This document shows positions 1-9,464 of a DNA stretch of 64,000 nucleotides, piece by piece. Every line of letters starts with the position of its first letter. Positions within the stretch are counted from its first letter, which is position 1. A model generated the notes under the pieces. The model made no database searches, was not told where the DNA came from, and was given only the letters and a program-made list of their open reading frames with translations. Made by a program: the position numbers and the translations under genes. The stretch is from Clostridia bacterium (GTDB lineage Bacteria > Bacillota > Clostridia > Lachnospirales > Anaerotignaceae): assembly GCA_910575055.1 (NCBI GenBank), contig CAJTDC010000011.1, positions 26,432-90,431 on the forward strand. The letters run 5' to 3'.

Positions 1-6
1 TCATTA

Positions 7-1497
7 ATGAAGCATTTTGACAGTAACGTAGAGTATATTAAATATCTTGTAAACAAAGAAATTGCATCTCGTTTCTTTCAGGGTACTCTCACAGAACACG
101 AAGATTCTTACCAAGATATTGCAAAATCAATTATCCCTGGCCCAAAAGCACAATTTCGCTGCTGTATTTACAAAGAACGTCACATTATAGAAGACCGTGT
201 TGGTCTTGCACTAAAACCTACCAAAGATGACAGAGTAATTAACGTTTTAGACTCAGCCTGTGACGAATGTCCTATTGACCGTTTTGTTGTTACAGAAGCC
301 TGTCGTGGTTGTCTTAGTCACAAATGTCAAGAAGTTTGTCCAAAGCACGCTATTACAATTGTTAATCACCGTTCTTATATCAATCAAGAAATTTGTATTG
401 AATGTGGCAGATGCAAAGAAGTTTGTCCTTTTAATGCAATCAGTGAAGTAAAACGTCCTTGTGTACGTGCTTGCCCTGTAAAAGCTGTTTCTATGGACGA
501 CAATCGTAAATCCAAAATTGACCACAACAAATGCGTTTCTTGCGGCTCTTGTGTATATCAATGTCCTTTTGGTGCTATTGTTGACAAAACTTACATAAAA
601 GATGCTCTTACCCTTATTAAAGAGTCCTGGAACAACACAAACTACAAAGTATTTGCTGTCATAGCACCTGCTATTGCCAGCCAATTCCCAGAACATAAAC
701 TTGGTCAAGTTTTTACTGCTATTAAAAATTTAGGTTTTTATGATATTGCAGAAGCATCACTTGGTGCAGATATGGTTTCTCTTTACGAAGCAAAAGAATT
801 TGCAGAAACAATAGAAGAAAAAGGTTGGAAAACTTCTTCTTGTTGTCCTGCTTTTGTTGACTTTGTAAAAAGACATTATCCACAATTGATGTCTCATGTA
901 TCTACTGCAGTTTCTCCTATGGTTGCTGTTTCTAGAATGATTAAATATCAACACTCAGATGCAAAAATTGTATTTATAGGACCTTGTACAGCGAAAAAAG
1001 TAGAAATTAAGCAAAATGATATTAAAGATGCTATTGATATTGTATTGACATTTGAAGAATTACAATCTGTATTAGATGCTAAAAATATCAACATCGCTGA
1101 ATTAGAAGAAATGTCTCTTGAAAATACACAATATTGTACTTCCTCCTATTATGGCAGAGTATTTGGTAGAACAGGCGGTGTAACAGAAGGTGTTATACAA
1201 GCAAAAGAAGTACAAAATATTGATGTAGAAATAAAACCTGTTCGTTGCAATGGTTTAGATGAATGTGCAAAAGCATTACGTCTTGCTGCTGCTGGCAAAT
1301 TAAACGGCAACTTTATAGAAGGTATGGCTTGCAAAAACGGCTGTACTGGTGGAGCAGCATCTATGTGCCATGCTGTAAAAGGTATCAATGACGTTACACA
1401 ATATGGAAAAACTGCTACTTCCTCAAACAGTTTAGAAGCATTAAATGGTTTTGACCTTTCTCTCATTAATATGGAAAGAGATTTTGACAACGCATAA
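7..1497 (+). CDS. [FeFe] hydrogenase, ferredoxin-like, probable group B (CpIII-like)
   Basis: Cytoplasmic iron-only hydrogenase-like protein of 496 aa, expected to interconvert H+ and H2 with ferredoxin. Residues about 80-200 hold a Cys-rich ferredoxin section (CRGCLSHKCQEVCP, CIECGRCKEVCP, CVSCGSCVYQCP). The H-cluster motifs follow: L1 TSSCCPAF near 276, L2 GPCTAKKVE near 325, L3 EGMACKNGCTGG near 438. They differ from the classic TSCCPxW / MPCxxKxxE / ExMACxxGC set (the Met before PC is Gly, Trp after CCP is Phe) as I recall for group B enzymes. All four expected H-cluster cysteines are visible. The reading frame is open to the window edge (codons 1-6 carry no stop), so the ATG at 7 is likely but not proven. 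No maturase genes are nearby. Confidence 0.85.
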   Translation: MKHFDSNVEYIKYLVNKEIASRFFQGTLTEHEDSYQDIAKSIIPGPKAQFRCCIYKERHIIEDRVGLALKPTKDDRVINVLDSACDECPIDRFVVTEACRGCLSHKCQEVCPKHAITIVNHRSYINQEICIECGRCKEVCPFNAISEVKRPCVRACPVKAVSMDDNRKSKIDHNKCVSCGSCVYQCPFGAIVDKTYIKDALTLIKESWNNTNYKVFAVIAPAIASQFPEHKLGQVFTAIKNLGFYDIAEASLGADMVSLYEAKEFAETIEEKGWKTSSCCPAFVDFVKRHYPQLMSHVSTAVSPMVAVSRMIKYQHSDAKIVFIGPCTAKKVEIKQNDIKDAIDIVLTFEELQSVLDAKNINIAELEEMSLENTQYCTSSYYGRVFGRTGGVTEGVIQAKEVQNIDVEIKPVRCNGLDECAKALRLAAAGKLNGNFIEGMACKNGCTGGAASMCHAVKGINDVTQYGKTATSSNSLEALNGFDLSLINMERDFDNA

Positions 1498-1553
1498 TGA
1501 CATAACAAATTTGTTCACTTCATTGTAATAAAAATCAGTAACCACTTTTTATT

Positions 1554-1583
1554 GAAGGAACTGCAACAGTTCCTTCCTTTTTT
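1554..1583 (+). terminator. Intrinsic terminator after the hydrogenase
   Basis: A perfect 10-bp stem GAAGGAACTG / CAGTTCCTTC with a 3-nt loop is followed by a C and six T. It ends the hydrogenase transcript and separates it from the ABC transporter genes. Confidence 0.9.
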
Positions 1584-1605
1584 ATCATACAAATTTTATA
1601 AAACG

Positions 1606-1661
1606 AAAGGAGAAGCTGCTCTATAAAATCACTTTATTTTCTACATCAAAGCAAGAGCAGC
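1606..1661 (+). promoter_or_regulatory. Structured leader: SD separated from its start codon by a hairpin
   Basis: A good Shine-Dalgarno (AAAGGAG, 1606-1612) lies about 58 nt before the ATG at 1671, far too distant in linear sequence. Directly after it, GCTGCTCT (1615-1622) pairs perfectly with AGAGCAGC (1654-1661). Folding this stem leaves the SD about 11 unpaired nt from the ATG. No other SD is visible close to the start. The 31-nt loop can form a small inner stem ATAAA/TTTAT. Either the structure bridges SD and start, or the region is a regulatory leader; I recognise no riboswitch class. Confidence 0.5.
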
Positions 1662-1670
1662 AACATCATT

Positions 1671-2678
1671 ATGAAAAACAAACAAAAAAGAGTTTTCAGT
1701 ATTTTACTTTTGATTACTTTACTTTTTAGCATTGTAGCTTGTTCTAACAATTCTAACTCAGCAGCGGAACAACCAGAAAATGTAAACAAACCACGTGTTT
1801 CTGTTGCTGTTTTAAAAGGACCTACAGGAATTGGTGCTGTACAATTATTAGAGTCTACTGATTTATCAAATGATTACACATTTGAAATTTTTTCTGCACC
1901 AGATGAAGTTATGGCAGAACTGATTAACGGAGGAGTAGACATTGCTGCATTACCTACGAATGTCGCTGCTACTGTTTACAACAAATCTGAACACGAAATT
2001 TCTATTGCTGCTATAAACACATTAGGTGTATTGCATATTTTAGAATGTGGTGACACCATACAATCCATTTCAGATTTAGAAGGAAAAACAATTTATGCTA
2101 CAGGACAAGGCTCTACTCCTGAATATGTCCTCAATTATATTTTACAAAAAAACAACATTAAAAATGTAACAGTAGAATATATGACAGAACACGCAGAACT
2201 TGCTGCTGCTTTATTAGCAGGCGATGTTAATATAGCACTTTTACCAGAGCCTAATGTTACAGCCGTTTTATTAAAAGACAATACCATACGTCAAGCACTT
2301 GATTTAACACAAGAATGGGATAATACACAAAAATTTAATTCTTTACAAGCATCACAGCTTGCTATGGGCTGCATTGTGGCAAGAAAAGAATTTATAGAAA
2401 ATAATAAACAAGCATTCGAAAACTTTTTAAAAGAATATGAAAACTCTGTAAACTATGTTAATACAAATATTAGTGAAGCTGCTAAACTAGTACAGCAATA
2501 TGGCATTATGGAAAATGCTACTGCCGCAGAAAAAGCAATACCAAACTGCAACATTGTTTTTATTTCTGGAGAAGAAATGAAAACTGCTTTACAAGGTTTT
2601 TATCATATTTTATTTGATGCAAATCCAAAATCTATAGGAGGCGTATTGCCTGATGAAGATTTTTATTACACAAAATAA
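1671..2678 (+). CDS. ABC transporter substrate-binding lipoprotein (SsuA/TauA/NitT-like)
   Basis: A 335-aa extracytoplasmic binding protein of the sulfonate/nitrate/taurine/thiamine-precursor type. It starts with a lipoprotein signal peptide whose lipobox IVAC places the lipidated Cys at residue 24, followed by an Asn/Ser-rich linker and the two-lobed domain. Segments such as VAVLKGPTGIGAVQLLE and AALPTNVAATVYNK are typical of this fold, in which the ligand sits between lobes. The ligand cannot be read from the sequence. The 3' end overlaps the permease gene by 26 nt, and permease and ATPase follow directly, so this is one transport operon. The start is fixed by the signal peptide; the SD is unusually far upstream (see the leader entry). 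Confidence 0.85.
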   Translation: MKNKQKRVFSILLLITLLFSIVACSNNSNSAAEQPENVNKPRVSVAVLKGPTGIGAVQLLESTDLSNDYTFEIFSAPDEVMAELINGGVDIAALPTNVAATVYNKSEHEISIAAINTLGVLHILECGDTIQSISDLEGKTIYATGQGSTPEYVLNYILQKNNIKNVTVEYMTEHAELAAALLAGDVNIALLPEPNVTAVLLKDNTIRQALDLTQEWDNTQKFNSLQASQLAMGCIVARKEFIENNKQAFENFLKEYENSVNYVNTNISEAAKLVQQYGIMENATAAEKAIPNCNIVFISGEEMKTALQGFYHILFDANPKSIGGVLPDEDFYYTK

Positions 2679-3447
2679 AAAGCTGATTTCTAAAACAGCC
2701 ATACTATTTGTATGGCTGTTGTTTTGGCAATTTTTATTTATTATCATAAACAAAGAAATATTAATTGCTTCTCCTATTCGTGTCATAAAAACTTTTTTCT
2801 CTCTTTGTTTAGAATATTCTTTTTGGCATACTATATTTTATTCTATGATACGTATATTGACAGGTTATTTATTTTCTGTTCTTTTAGGCATTTTATTTTC
2901 AATACTTTGTTATCGCAGTAAAATACTATATGACTTTCTTTCTCCTGCTATACACACAATGAAATCAACTCCTGTTGCCTCTTTCAGCATATTAGTGCTT
3001 CTATGGGTAAAAACAGATTTTGTTCCTATCGTTATATCATTTTTAATGGTATTTCCTTTAATATGGACAAATATTAGTATTGGTATAGCACAAACACAAA
3101 AACAATATCTAGAAATGGCAAAAATATATGGCTTTTCTTATTTTAAAACGTTTCGTTTTATATATGTTCCTTCTGTACTTCCTTATTTTATATCTGCTTG
3201 TCATACTGGTATAGGTATGGCTTGGAAAGCTGGTATTGCTGCTGAAGTAATATGTACTCCTAATGCTTCTATAGGCAAAAAAATTTATGAAACAAAAATT
3301 TATTTAGAAACACCAGAATTATTTGTATGGACAATTTGTGCTATATTATTTAGTATATTATTAGAAAAAATTTTTTTAAAATTACTTTACTATATCAGCA
3401 GAAAGATAGGTATTTTATATGAAAACAAAAACAATACTGCAATTTGA
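2653..3447 (+). CDS. ABC transporter permease (BPD_transp_1, SsuC/TauC-like)
   Basis: A 264-aa integral membrane permease with about six hydrophobic segments. The cytoplasmic coupling loop is visible around residue 150 (EMAKIYGFSYFKTFRFIYVP), matching the EAA-loop position that contacts the ATPase. The start overlaps the end of the binding-protein gene and is supported by AGGAGG at 2636-2641, 11 nt upstream and inside that gene. It partners with the lipoprotein upstream and the ATPase downstream. The substrate is unknown; family members import sulfonates, taurine, nitrate, bicarbonate or thiamine precursors. Confidence 0.88.
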   Translation: MKIFITQNKKLISKTAILFVWLLFWQFLFIIINKEILIASPIRVIKTFFSLCLEYSFWHTIFYSMIRILTGYLFSVLLGILFSILCYRSKILYDFLSPAIHTMKSTPVASFSILVLLWVKTDFVPIVISFLMVFPLIWTNISIGIAQTQKQYLEMAKIYGFSYFKTFRFIYVPSVLPYFISACHTGIGMAWKAGIAAEVICTPNASIGKKIYETKIYLETPELFVWTICAILFSILLEKIFLKLLYYISRKIGILYENKNNTAI

Positions 3448-4042
3448 CAATGTAACATTTTGTTATGATAAAACTATATTACAACAATTTTGCTGCTGTT
3501 TTAATAAGCAAGGAATTTATTGCATATTAGGCAAAAGCGGTTGCGGAAAAACGACATTTTTTAAATTAATAAGTGGTTTATTACTTCCTCAAAAGGGTTC
3601 TATTCATCACAATGCTTCAAAAATTTCATTTCTTTTTCAAGAAAACAGATTATTGCCTTGGTTCACTGTTTTAGATAATATGACTGTTGTAAACAATGAC
3701 AAAGAATACTGCATTTCTATATTAGAACAATTAGATTTATTTCATATAGAAAAGAAATTACCTTCTGAATTAAGCGGTGGTATGTTAAGGCGTGTTGCTC
3801 TAGCAAAAGCCATTGCTTATGATGGTGACATATTTCTTTTAGACGAGCCCTTTGTTGGTATTGATTTAGAAAGAAAACAACAAATTATATCATTTTTACA
3901 AAAAAAACTACTTCACAAAATTTGTCTTGTTATTACACATAACATAGAAGAAGCAACTGCTCTTTCTTCTCATTTATTTGTACTTCAAAAGCACTCCTTA
4001 AAAACAGTTACGCAAAACGATTTTGTCGAATTCATACATTGA
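3419..4042 (+). CDS. ABC transporter ATP-binding protein (SsuB/TauB-like)
   Basis: A 207-aa ATPase, somewhat short for the family but complete. It has Walker A GKSGCGKTT near residue 38, a Q-loop (FQENRLLPW), signature LSGGMLRRVALAKAIA, Walker B DIFLLDEPFVGID and the H-loop His (ITHNIEEA). The RVALAKA stretch replaces the commoner RVAIARA. It overlaps the permease gene by 29 nt and has only a weak SD, so translation is probably coupled. It energises the importer formed with the two preceding genes. No clear terminator follows; 117 nt separate it from pth. Confidence 0.9.
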   Translation: MKTKTILQFDNVTFCYDKTILQQFCCCFNKQGIYCILGKSGCGKTTFFKLISGLLLPQKGSIHHNASKISFLFQENRLLPWFTVLDNMTVVNNDKEYCISILEQLDLFHIEKKLPSELSGGMLRRVALAKAIAYDGDIFLLDEPFVGIDLERKQQIISFLQKKLLHKICLVITHNIEEATALSSHLFVLQKHSLKTVTQNDFVEFIH

Positions 4043-4049
4043 AAATGCC

Positions 4050-4079
4050 TTGCTTTTTATATAGTACAACAGCTATAAT
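4050..4079 (+). promoter_or_regulatory. Possible sigmaA promoter for pth-mfd
   Basis: TTGCTT (4050-4055), an 18-nt spacer and a consensus TATAAT (4074-4079) lie between the ABC operon and pth. A 7-bp hairpin AGTCCTA/TAGGACT (4107-4130) lies in the presumed 5' UTR. The -35 is weak, so confidence is limited. Confidence 0.4.
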
Positions 4080-4212
4080 GAAATCTATACTATGCAACTT
4101 ATTTATAGTCCTATCTATTTATTTAGGACTTATTTCTAGTGTAAAAAGGAGGTATTTTATGAATTTATTATACTTACTACCATTTTTAAAAAAAAACAGA
4201 GGTGATAAAAAT

Positions 4213-4830
4213 ATGATAATTATTGCAGGTCTAGGAAATCCTGGAAAAGAATATGATAAAACAAAACATAATGTAGGTTTTTGGGTTATTGACCAGCTTG
4301 CAAAACAATATAATATTGATGTAACAAAATTTAAACACAAGGCTCTCATAGGAGATGGTACTATACTAGGTAAAAAAGTGCTTCTTGTAAAACCTCAAAC
4401 TTATATGAATTTAAGCGGAGAAAGCATAAGAGAAATATTGAAATTTTATAAAATTCCATTAGAACAATTTTATGTAATATATGATGATACCAGTTTACCT
4501 CTTAGCACAGTACGCATAAGAGAAAAAGGTAGTGCAGGTGGTCATAATGGCATCAAAAATATTATATCCCATTTAGGTACAGAAGATTTTGTTCGCATTA
4601 AAGTAGGCATTGGCGAAAAACCAAATGGTTGGGATTTAGCAGATTATGTACTTGCTAAATTTTCAAAAGATGATGAACCTCTTATACTCAGTGGTGTGGA
4701 CAAAGCCTGTCACGCTATAGAAATCATATTGACAGAAAATATAAAAGAAGCTATGAACCAAACAAATCAAAAACTTAAAAAAGAAAACAAAAAAGCAAAA
4801 CCTTCTCATCAAAACGAGGTGATTTCTTGA
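4213..4830 (+). CDS. pth: Peptidyl-tRNA hydrolase
   Basis: Cytoplasmic hydrolase that recycles peptidyl-tRNAs dropped from the ribosome. The product is 205 aa from this start, the usual family length. GLGNPG, the catalytic His in TKHNVGFWV, the Asp of YDD, and GSAGGHNGIKNI are all present. The start at 4213 matches the family N-terminus and has a perfect SD (GAGGTGAT, 4199-4206). An in-frame ATG at 4159 also has an excellent SD (AAGGAGG, 4146-4152) and would add 18 residues; both could be used. The stop overlaps the TTG start of mfd by 3 nt, giving the conserved pth-mfd couple. Confidence 0.93.
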   Translation: MIIIAGLGNPGKEYDKTKHNVGFWVIDQLAKQYNIDVTKFKHKALIGDGTILGKKVLLVKPQTYMNLSGESIREILKFYKIPLEQFYVIYDDTSLPLSTVRIREKGSAGGHNGIKNIISHLGTEDFVRIKVGIGEKPNGWDLADYVLAKFSKDDEPLILSGVDKACHAIEIILTENIKEAMNQTNQKLKKENKKAKPSHQNEVIS

Positions 4831-7800
4831 ATACTCTTTTTGAACCTTTATTAGAATTACAGCAATATCAAAAAATACTACAAAGCATTACACAAAACAA
4901 TACCCCTGTATTAGCTTCTGGTATAATTGATATACAACTAACTCATATGATAGCAGCAATTTGTCACCACACAAATCGTCCTGCTGTCATACTGACATAT
5001 AGTGAATTAAAAGCACGTGAAATTTATGAAAATTTTTGCTTTTTTCATAAAGATACTTGCTTTTATCCAGCAAAGGATTTACTTTTTTATAGTGCTGATG
5101 TACGCAGCCAAGCCATCACTTGTCAACGTTTTTCTGTAATACATCGTTACATTTCAGGAGAAAAACCTATACTTGTGCTTTCTATAGAAGCACTTCTTGA
5201 CAAAATGCCTCCTAAAGAAATTTTTTCTTCTTTTGTACTACAACTAAAAGAAGGAGATATTATTGATACTAAAAAATTATTACAAAAATTAGTACAAATG
5301 GGATACGAACGCACAGAATTAGTAGAAGCAGCAGGACAATTTGCTGTGAGAGGAGGCATTATAGATATTTATTCTCCAACAGCAGAACAAACATTTCGTA
5401 TTGAACTTTGGGACAATGAAATAGACTCTATTCGTCTTGTCAATACCAATACTCAACGTTCTACTGAAAAGATACACAATATTTCTATTTTTCCTATGAG
5501 AGAACTAGTATACAACAGTGAAACTGCTTTTGCTGCTATAGAAAAAATAGAAAAAGAATACCAAGCTACATTGCAACAATTTGAAAAGGAAAAACTTTAT
5601 GACTATGCTCAGCGTTTAAAAGAAAATACACTTCCCATATTAGAAGCACTAAAATTAGGACAAAACCATAGCAATATCAACAATTATATGCCCTATTTTT
5701 ATGAAAATACAGTGTCCCTTTTAAACTATATTGCAAAAGATACTCTTTTATTTTTTGATGAACCTGATAAAATACAACAACACATCAATACTATTTTTGC
5801 AGAATACAGTGAAAGTATGAAACAGCGTATCGAAAAGGGATACATACTCCCTACACAGAGCAATCTCCTTTTTGATTATATTCATATTTTAAAAGAGGCT
5901 TGTTCCTTTTCTCAAATTCTTTTCACAACAATATCTCAAAAAGCTCCTTGTTTTACTGTAAAAGATACTTTTTTCTTTTCTGTAAAATCTGCTCCTGCTT
6001 TTCAAAAAAGAATTGACTTGTTTTGTAATGAAATTGATATGCTTAAAAAATCTAATTATCGTATTGTAATACTAGCTGGAGGACGTACTCATTGTGAAAG
6101 AGTAGTAAAAGAACTAGCAGAAAGAAATATTACTTCTTTTTATAGTGAAACATTTGAAAAAACAATACCAAAAGGTACTGTTGTGGTAGCATCTGGAAAA
6201 CTAAATCAAAGCTTTTATTATCAAGACATTGCTTTCGCTATTTTTTCTGACAAAGAATTTTACGGAGAAGTAAATCGTAAAAAAAGACGTAATAAAACTA
6301 AAAAAGGAACACCTATAGAAAGTTTTACTGATTTAAAAACAGGAAATTATGTTGTACACGATAATCACGGTATTGGTGTTTTTCAAGGTCTTGAAAAAAT
6401 TACTATAGATGGCATCAACAAAGACTATATGAAAATATCTTATGCTAATGGTGGAAATTTATTTGTTCCTGTCAATCAAATGAATTTAATACAAAAATAT
6501 ATCGGTAGTTATGGTGTTGCTCCAAAATTAAACAAACTAGGCGGACAAGAATGGAAAAAAGCAAAAACAAAAGCTCGTTCTGCTGTCAAAATATTAGCAC
6601 AAGACTTAGTAGCACTTTATGCCAAAAGAGCAAATACAAAAGGTTTTTTATACTCCAAAGATACTTTATGGCAAAAAGAATTTGAAGAGGGATTTTCTTT
6701 TGAAGAAACAGAAGACCAATTATATGCTATAGAAGACATCAAAAGAGATATGGAAAGCGGCAAAGTAATGGACAGATTAATATGTGGCGATGTTGGTTAT
6801 GGTAAAACAGAAGTTGCTATTAGAGCAGCTTTTAAAACAGTACAAGATAGCAAGCAAGTTGCTTATTTAGTGCCTACTACTATACTCGCTCAGCAACATT
6901 ACAACACTTTTTTACAGAGAATGTCTGGTTATCCTATTAAAATAGGTTTGCTTTCTCGTTTTCGTACTCCCAAACAACAAAAAGAAACATTGGAAGGTTT
7001 AAAAAACGGTATTATAGATATTGTGATAGGCACTCATCGTATTTTATCAAAAGACGTTATTTTTAAGGATTTAGGGCTTATTATTGTAGACGAAGAACAA
7101 CGTTTTGGTGTTGGACACAAAGAAAAATTAAAATCTTTTCGCGAAAATGTAAATGTGCTTACACTTACTGCAACACCTATTCCTCGTACGCTTCATATGA
7201 GCCTTTCTGGTATTCGTGATATGAGTATACTAGAAGAACCTCCTCAAGAACGTTATCCTATACAAACTTATGTTTTAGAAAGCAATCCTGCTTTTGTGAG
7301 AGAGGCAATTCACAGAGAATTAGCAAGAGGAGGACAGGTATATTATTTATTTAATCGTGTACAAAATATTGTAGAAGAAACACTTCATTTACAAAAATTA
7401 GTTCCTGAAGCAAAAATTAGCTATGCTCACGGTCAAATGACGGAAAGAGAACTAGAAAACATTATGTCTGATTTTATAGAAGGAGAAATTGATGTTCTTG
7501 TTTGTACTACCATTATTGAAACAGGTCTAGATATTTCTAATACCAATACTATCATTATACAAGACGCTGACCGTATGGGACTTTCTCAGCTTTATCAATT
7601 AAGAGGACGTGTTGGTCGTTCTAACAGAATGGCATATGCTTATTTAATGTATCATAAAGATAAAGTGTTACAAGAAACAGCAGAAAAAAGATTACAAACA
7701 ATACGTGAATTTACAGAATTTGGTTCTGGGTTCAAAATTGCTATGAGAGATTTAGAAATCAGAGGTGCTGGCAATCTTTTAGGAGCAGAACAACACGGAC

Positions 7801-8333
7801 ATATGGAAGCAATAGGCTATGATATGTATTGCCGTCTTTTAGAAGAAGAAATTCAAAATATGAAAGGAGAACCTAAACAAGAATATTTTGAAACTACTAT
7901 TGACTTAAATATCAATGCTTATATTCCTGATTTCTATATCAAAAATCAAGAACAACGTATGGAAATGTACAAAAAAATTGCCGCTATTTCAAATCAACAC
8001 GACTATTATAACATACAAGAAGAATTAGAAGACCGTTTTGGAAATTTACCCAAAAGTGTTCAAACACTTTTAGATGTGGTACTTTTAAAAGCAGATGCAC
8101 ACTATTTAGGTATATTATCTATTATACAAAAAACAAACAGTATATTATTACAGTTAAAACCAGAAGCAAATATAAAACCAGAAAATATTACTTCATTGAT
8201 TGCAAGCGGAAAAGGAAAATACTTTTTTACTGCGGGTACTTCTCCTTACATTACTATAAAATTTACTCAAAAAGAAAAAGAAAGTACAATATTAGACAAT
8301 ATTAAAATATTATTACAAGCATTGAAATGCTAG
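4827..8333 (+). CDS. mfd: Transcription-repair coupling factor Mfd
   Basis: A 1168-aa translocase that displaces RNA polymerase stalled at lesions and recruits UvrA. It has the UvrB-like N-terminal region, the CarD-like RNA-polymerase interaction domain near residues 500-565 (TDLKTGNYVVHDNHGIGVF), Walker A GDVGYGKT near 655, DEEQ box (VDEEQRFGV) near 755, TATPIPRT, the helicase C domain with QLRGRVGRS, and the TRCF C-terminal domain from about 1030. The start is TTG, overlapping the pth stop, with SD GAGGTGAT just upstream; the N-terminus then aligns with the family. Full family length and all motifs are intact. Confidence 0.96.
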   Translation: MNTLFEPLLELQQYQKILQSITQNNTPVLASGIIDIQLTHMIAAICHHTNRPAVILTYSELKAREIYENFCFFHKDTCFYPAKDLLFYSADVRSQAITCQRFSVIHRYISGEKPILVLSIEALLDKMPPKEIFSSFVLQLKEGDIIDTKKLLQKLVQMGYERTELVEAAGQFAVRGGIIDIYSPTAEQTFRIELWDNEIDSIRLVNTNTQRSTEKIHNISIFPMRELVYNSETAFAAIEKIEKEYQATLQQFEKEKLYDYAQRLKENTLPILEALKLGQNHSNINNYMPYFYENTVSLLNYIAKDTLLFFDEPDKIQQHINTIFAEYSESMKQRIEKGYILPTQSNLLFDYIHILKEACSFSQILFTTISQKAPCFTVKDTFFFSVKSAPAFQKRIDLFCNEIDMLKKSNYRIVILAGGRTHCERVVKELAERNITSFYSETFEKTIPKGTVVVASGKLNQSFYYQDIAFAIFSDKEFYGEVNRKKRRNKTKKGTPIESFTDLKTGNYVVHDNHGIGVFQGLEKITIDGINKDYMKISYANGGNLFVPVNQMNLIQKYIGSYGVAPKLNKLGGQEWKKAKTKARSAVKILAQDLVALYAKRANTKGFLYSKDTLWQKEFEEGFSFEETEDQLYAIEDIKRDMESGKVMDRLICGDVGYGKTEVAIRAAFKTVQDSKQVAYLVPTTILAQQHYNTFLQRMSGYPIKIGLLSRFRTPKQQKETLEGLKNGIIDIVIGTHRILSKDVIFKDLGLIIVDEEQRFGVGHKEKLKSFRENVNVLTLTATPIPRTLHMSLSGIRDMSILEEPPQERYPIQTYVLESNPAFVREAIHRELARGGQVYYLFNRVQNIVEETLHLQKLVPEAKISYAHGQMTERELENIMSDFIEGEIDVLVCTTIIETGLDISNTNTIIIQDADRMGLSQLYQLRGRVGRSNRMAYAYLMYHKDKVLQETAEKRLQTIREFTEFGSGFKIAMRDLEIRGAGNLLGAEQHGHMEAIGYDMYCRLLEEEIQNMKGEPKQEYFETTIDLNINAYIPDFYIKNQEQRMEMYKKIAAISNQHDYYNIQEELEDRFGNLPKSVQTLLDVVLLKADAHYLGILSIIQKTNSILLQLKPEANIKPENITSLIASGKGKYFFTAGTSPYITIKFTQKEKESTILDNIKILLQALKC

Positions 8334-8483
8334 GATTTTTTATTTTTCTAGTGTATAATGAAAAATATACAGTGAAAATAGAATACTATGAATAATATTA
8401 AAATTTTCTGTTTTTCAGGTATGTATCAGCAATATTTGTAACTATTAAAATAATATATTATATTTGATGAAGCAGGTGTATAC

Positions 8484-9449
8484 ATGAAAAAATTAAAATC
8501 AATACTCGCCATGCTTCTTTGTTTCTTACTGTTTACAATAACAGCTTGCTCTGAACAAATTGACAACGAAAATATTATTGCGACAGTAGATGGCAAGGCG
8601 ATTTCTAAATCAGAATATATGTTATATTTATACGAAGCAACAAGAGATTTTAATGAAATTGGTGGTAATGATATATGGGAAACAGATTTTGACGGACAAT
8701 CTGCCGAAAATGTAGTAAAAGAAAGAGCATTTATTACAATGGTTCACGTCAAAGTAACAGTAGACAAAGCAAGTAAATATAAAGTTTCTCTTTCCGATAA
8801 AGACAAATCTGAGGCAAAACAAGAAGGAGATACAGAACTTGCTTCTATGACAGAAGAACAAAAAAATATTATTTCAATTTCTCAACAAGATATTTATCGC
8901 ATTATGGAAGATACTTCACTTTATAGAAAAGTAGTAGAAGCTGTTACAAAAGATTATCAACTTTCTGAAGCAGATTTCAATGCTTATTTTGAAAAAAATA
9001 AAGAAGCCCAAAGAACTGCTTACACACAATATACTATCAGTACAATATTAATACCAGACCAGCAAATAGCACAACAAATATCGCAACGTCTAAAGCAAGG
9101 AGAAGAATTTCAATCATTATTTCAAACATATGAAATGAACTCTCAAAATGAAGGATTTGTTGAAACTATACAAGCATATAAAGATAGACTAGATACTGTT
9201 TTTAATATAGATTTTAATTTTGAACAAGGTCAAATTACTGACCCTATTTCTACAGAAGAAGGTTATTTTATTATTCATATCGACCAAAAATCTATTCCTG
9301 ATGATGTTCAATTAAAAGAATTAATAAAAGCAGAATATGAAGCATCTATGAAACAGCAGGTATTTACAGATGAACTTAATCAATGGATTGCTGATACTGA
9401 AATTGAAAGAAATGATACTGTATGGAACACTATTGAAATGATACCATAA
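8484..9449 (+). CDS. PrsA/SurA-like peptidylprolyl isomerase lipoprotein
   Basis: A 321-aa exported foldase. The signal peptide ends in lipobox TITAC (Cys22). A SurA-N/PrsA-like helical region follows (VDGKAISKSEYMLYLY), then a parvulin-like domain around residues 180-270 (STILIPDQQIAQQI through GQITDPISTEEGYFIIHI). It should assist folding of secreted proteins outside the membrane. In many clostridia a PrsA-type gene follows pth-mfd, which supports the call. The parvulin domain is divergent, so isomerase activity is inferred only. A 150-nt gap separates it from mfd; the start ATG has the weak SD GCAGGTG. Confidence 0.8.
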   Translation: MKKLKSILAMLLCFLLFTITACSEQIDNENIIATVDGKAISKSEYMLYLYEATRDFNEIGGNDIWETDFDGQSAENVVKERAFITMVHVKVTVDKASKYKVSLSDKDKSEAKQEGDTELASMTEEQKNIISISQQDIYRIMEDTSLYRKVVEAVTKDYQLSEADFNAYFEKNKEAQRTAYTQYTISTILIPDQQIAQQISQRLKQGEEFQSLFQTYEMNSQNEGFVETIQAYKDRLDTVFNIDFNFEQGQITDPISTEEGYFIIHIDQKSIPDDVQLKELIKAEYEASMKQQVFTDELNQWIADTEIERNDTVWNTIEMIP

Positions 9450-9464
9450 AAAGAGGTGATAGTT

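Noticed and set aside
253..708. 151-codon ORF opposite the hydrogenase
   Set aside because: It is a shadow of the hydrogenase coding frame, has no SD, and its residues show no domain.
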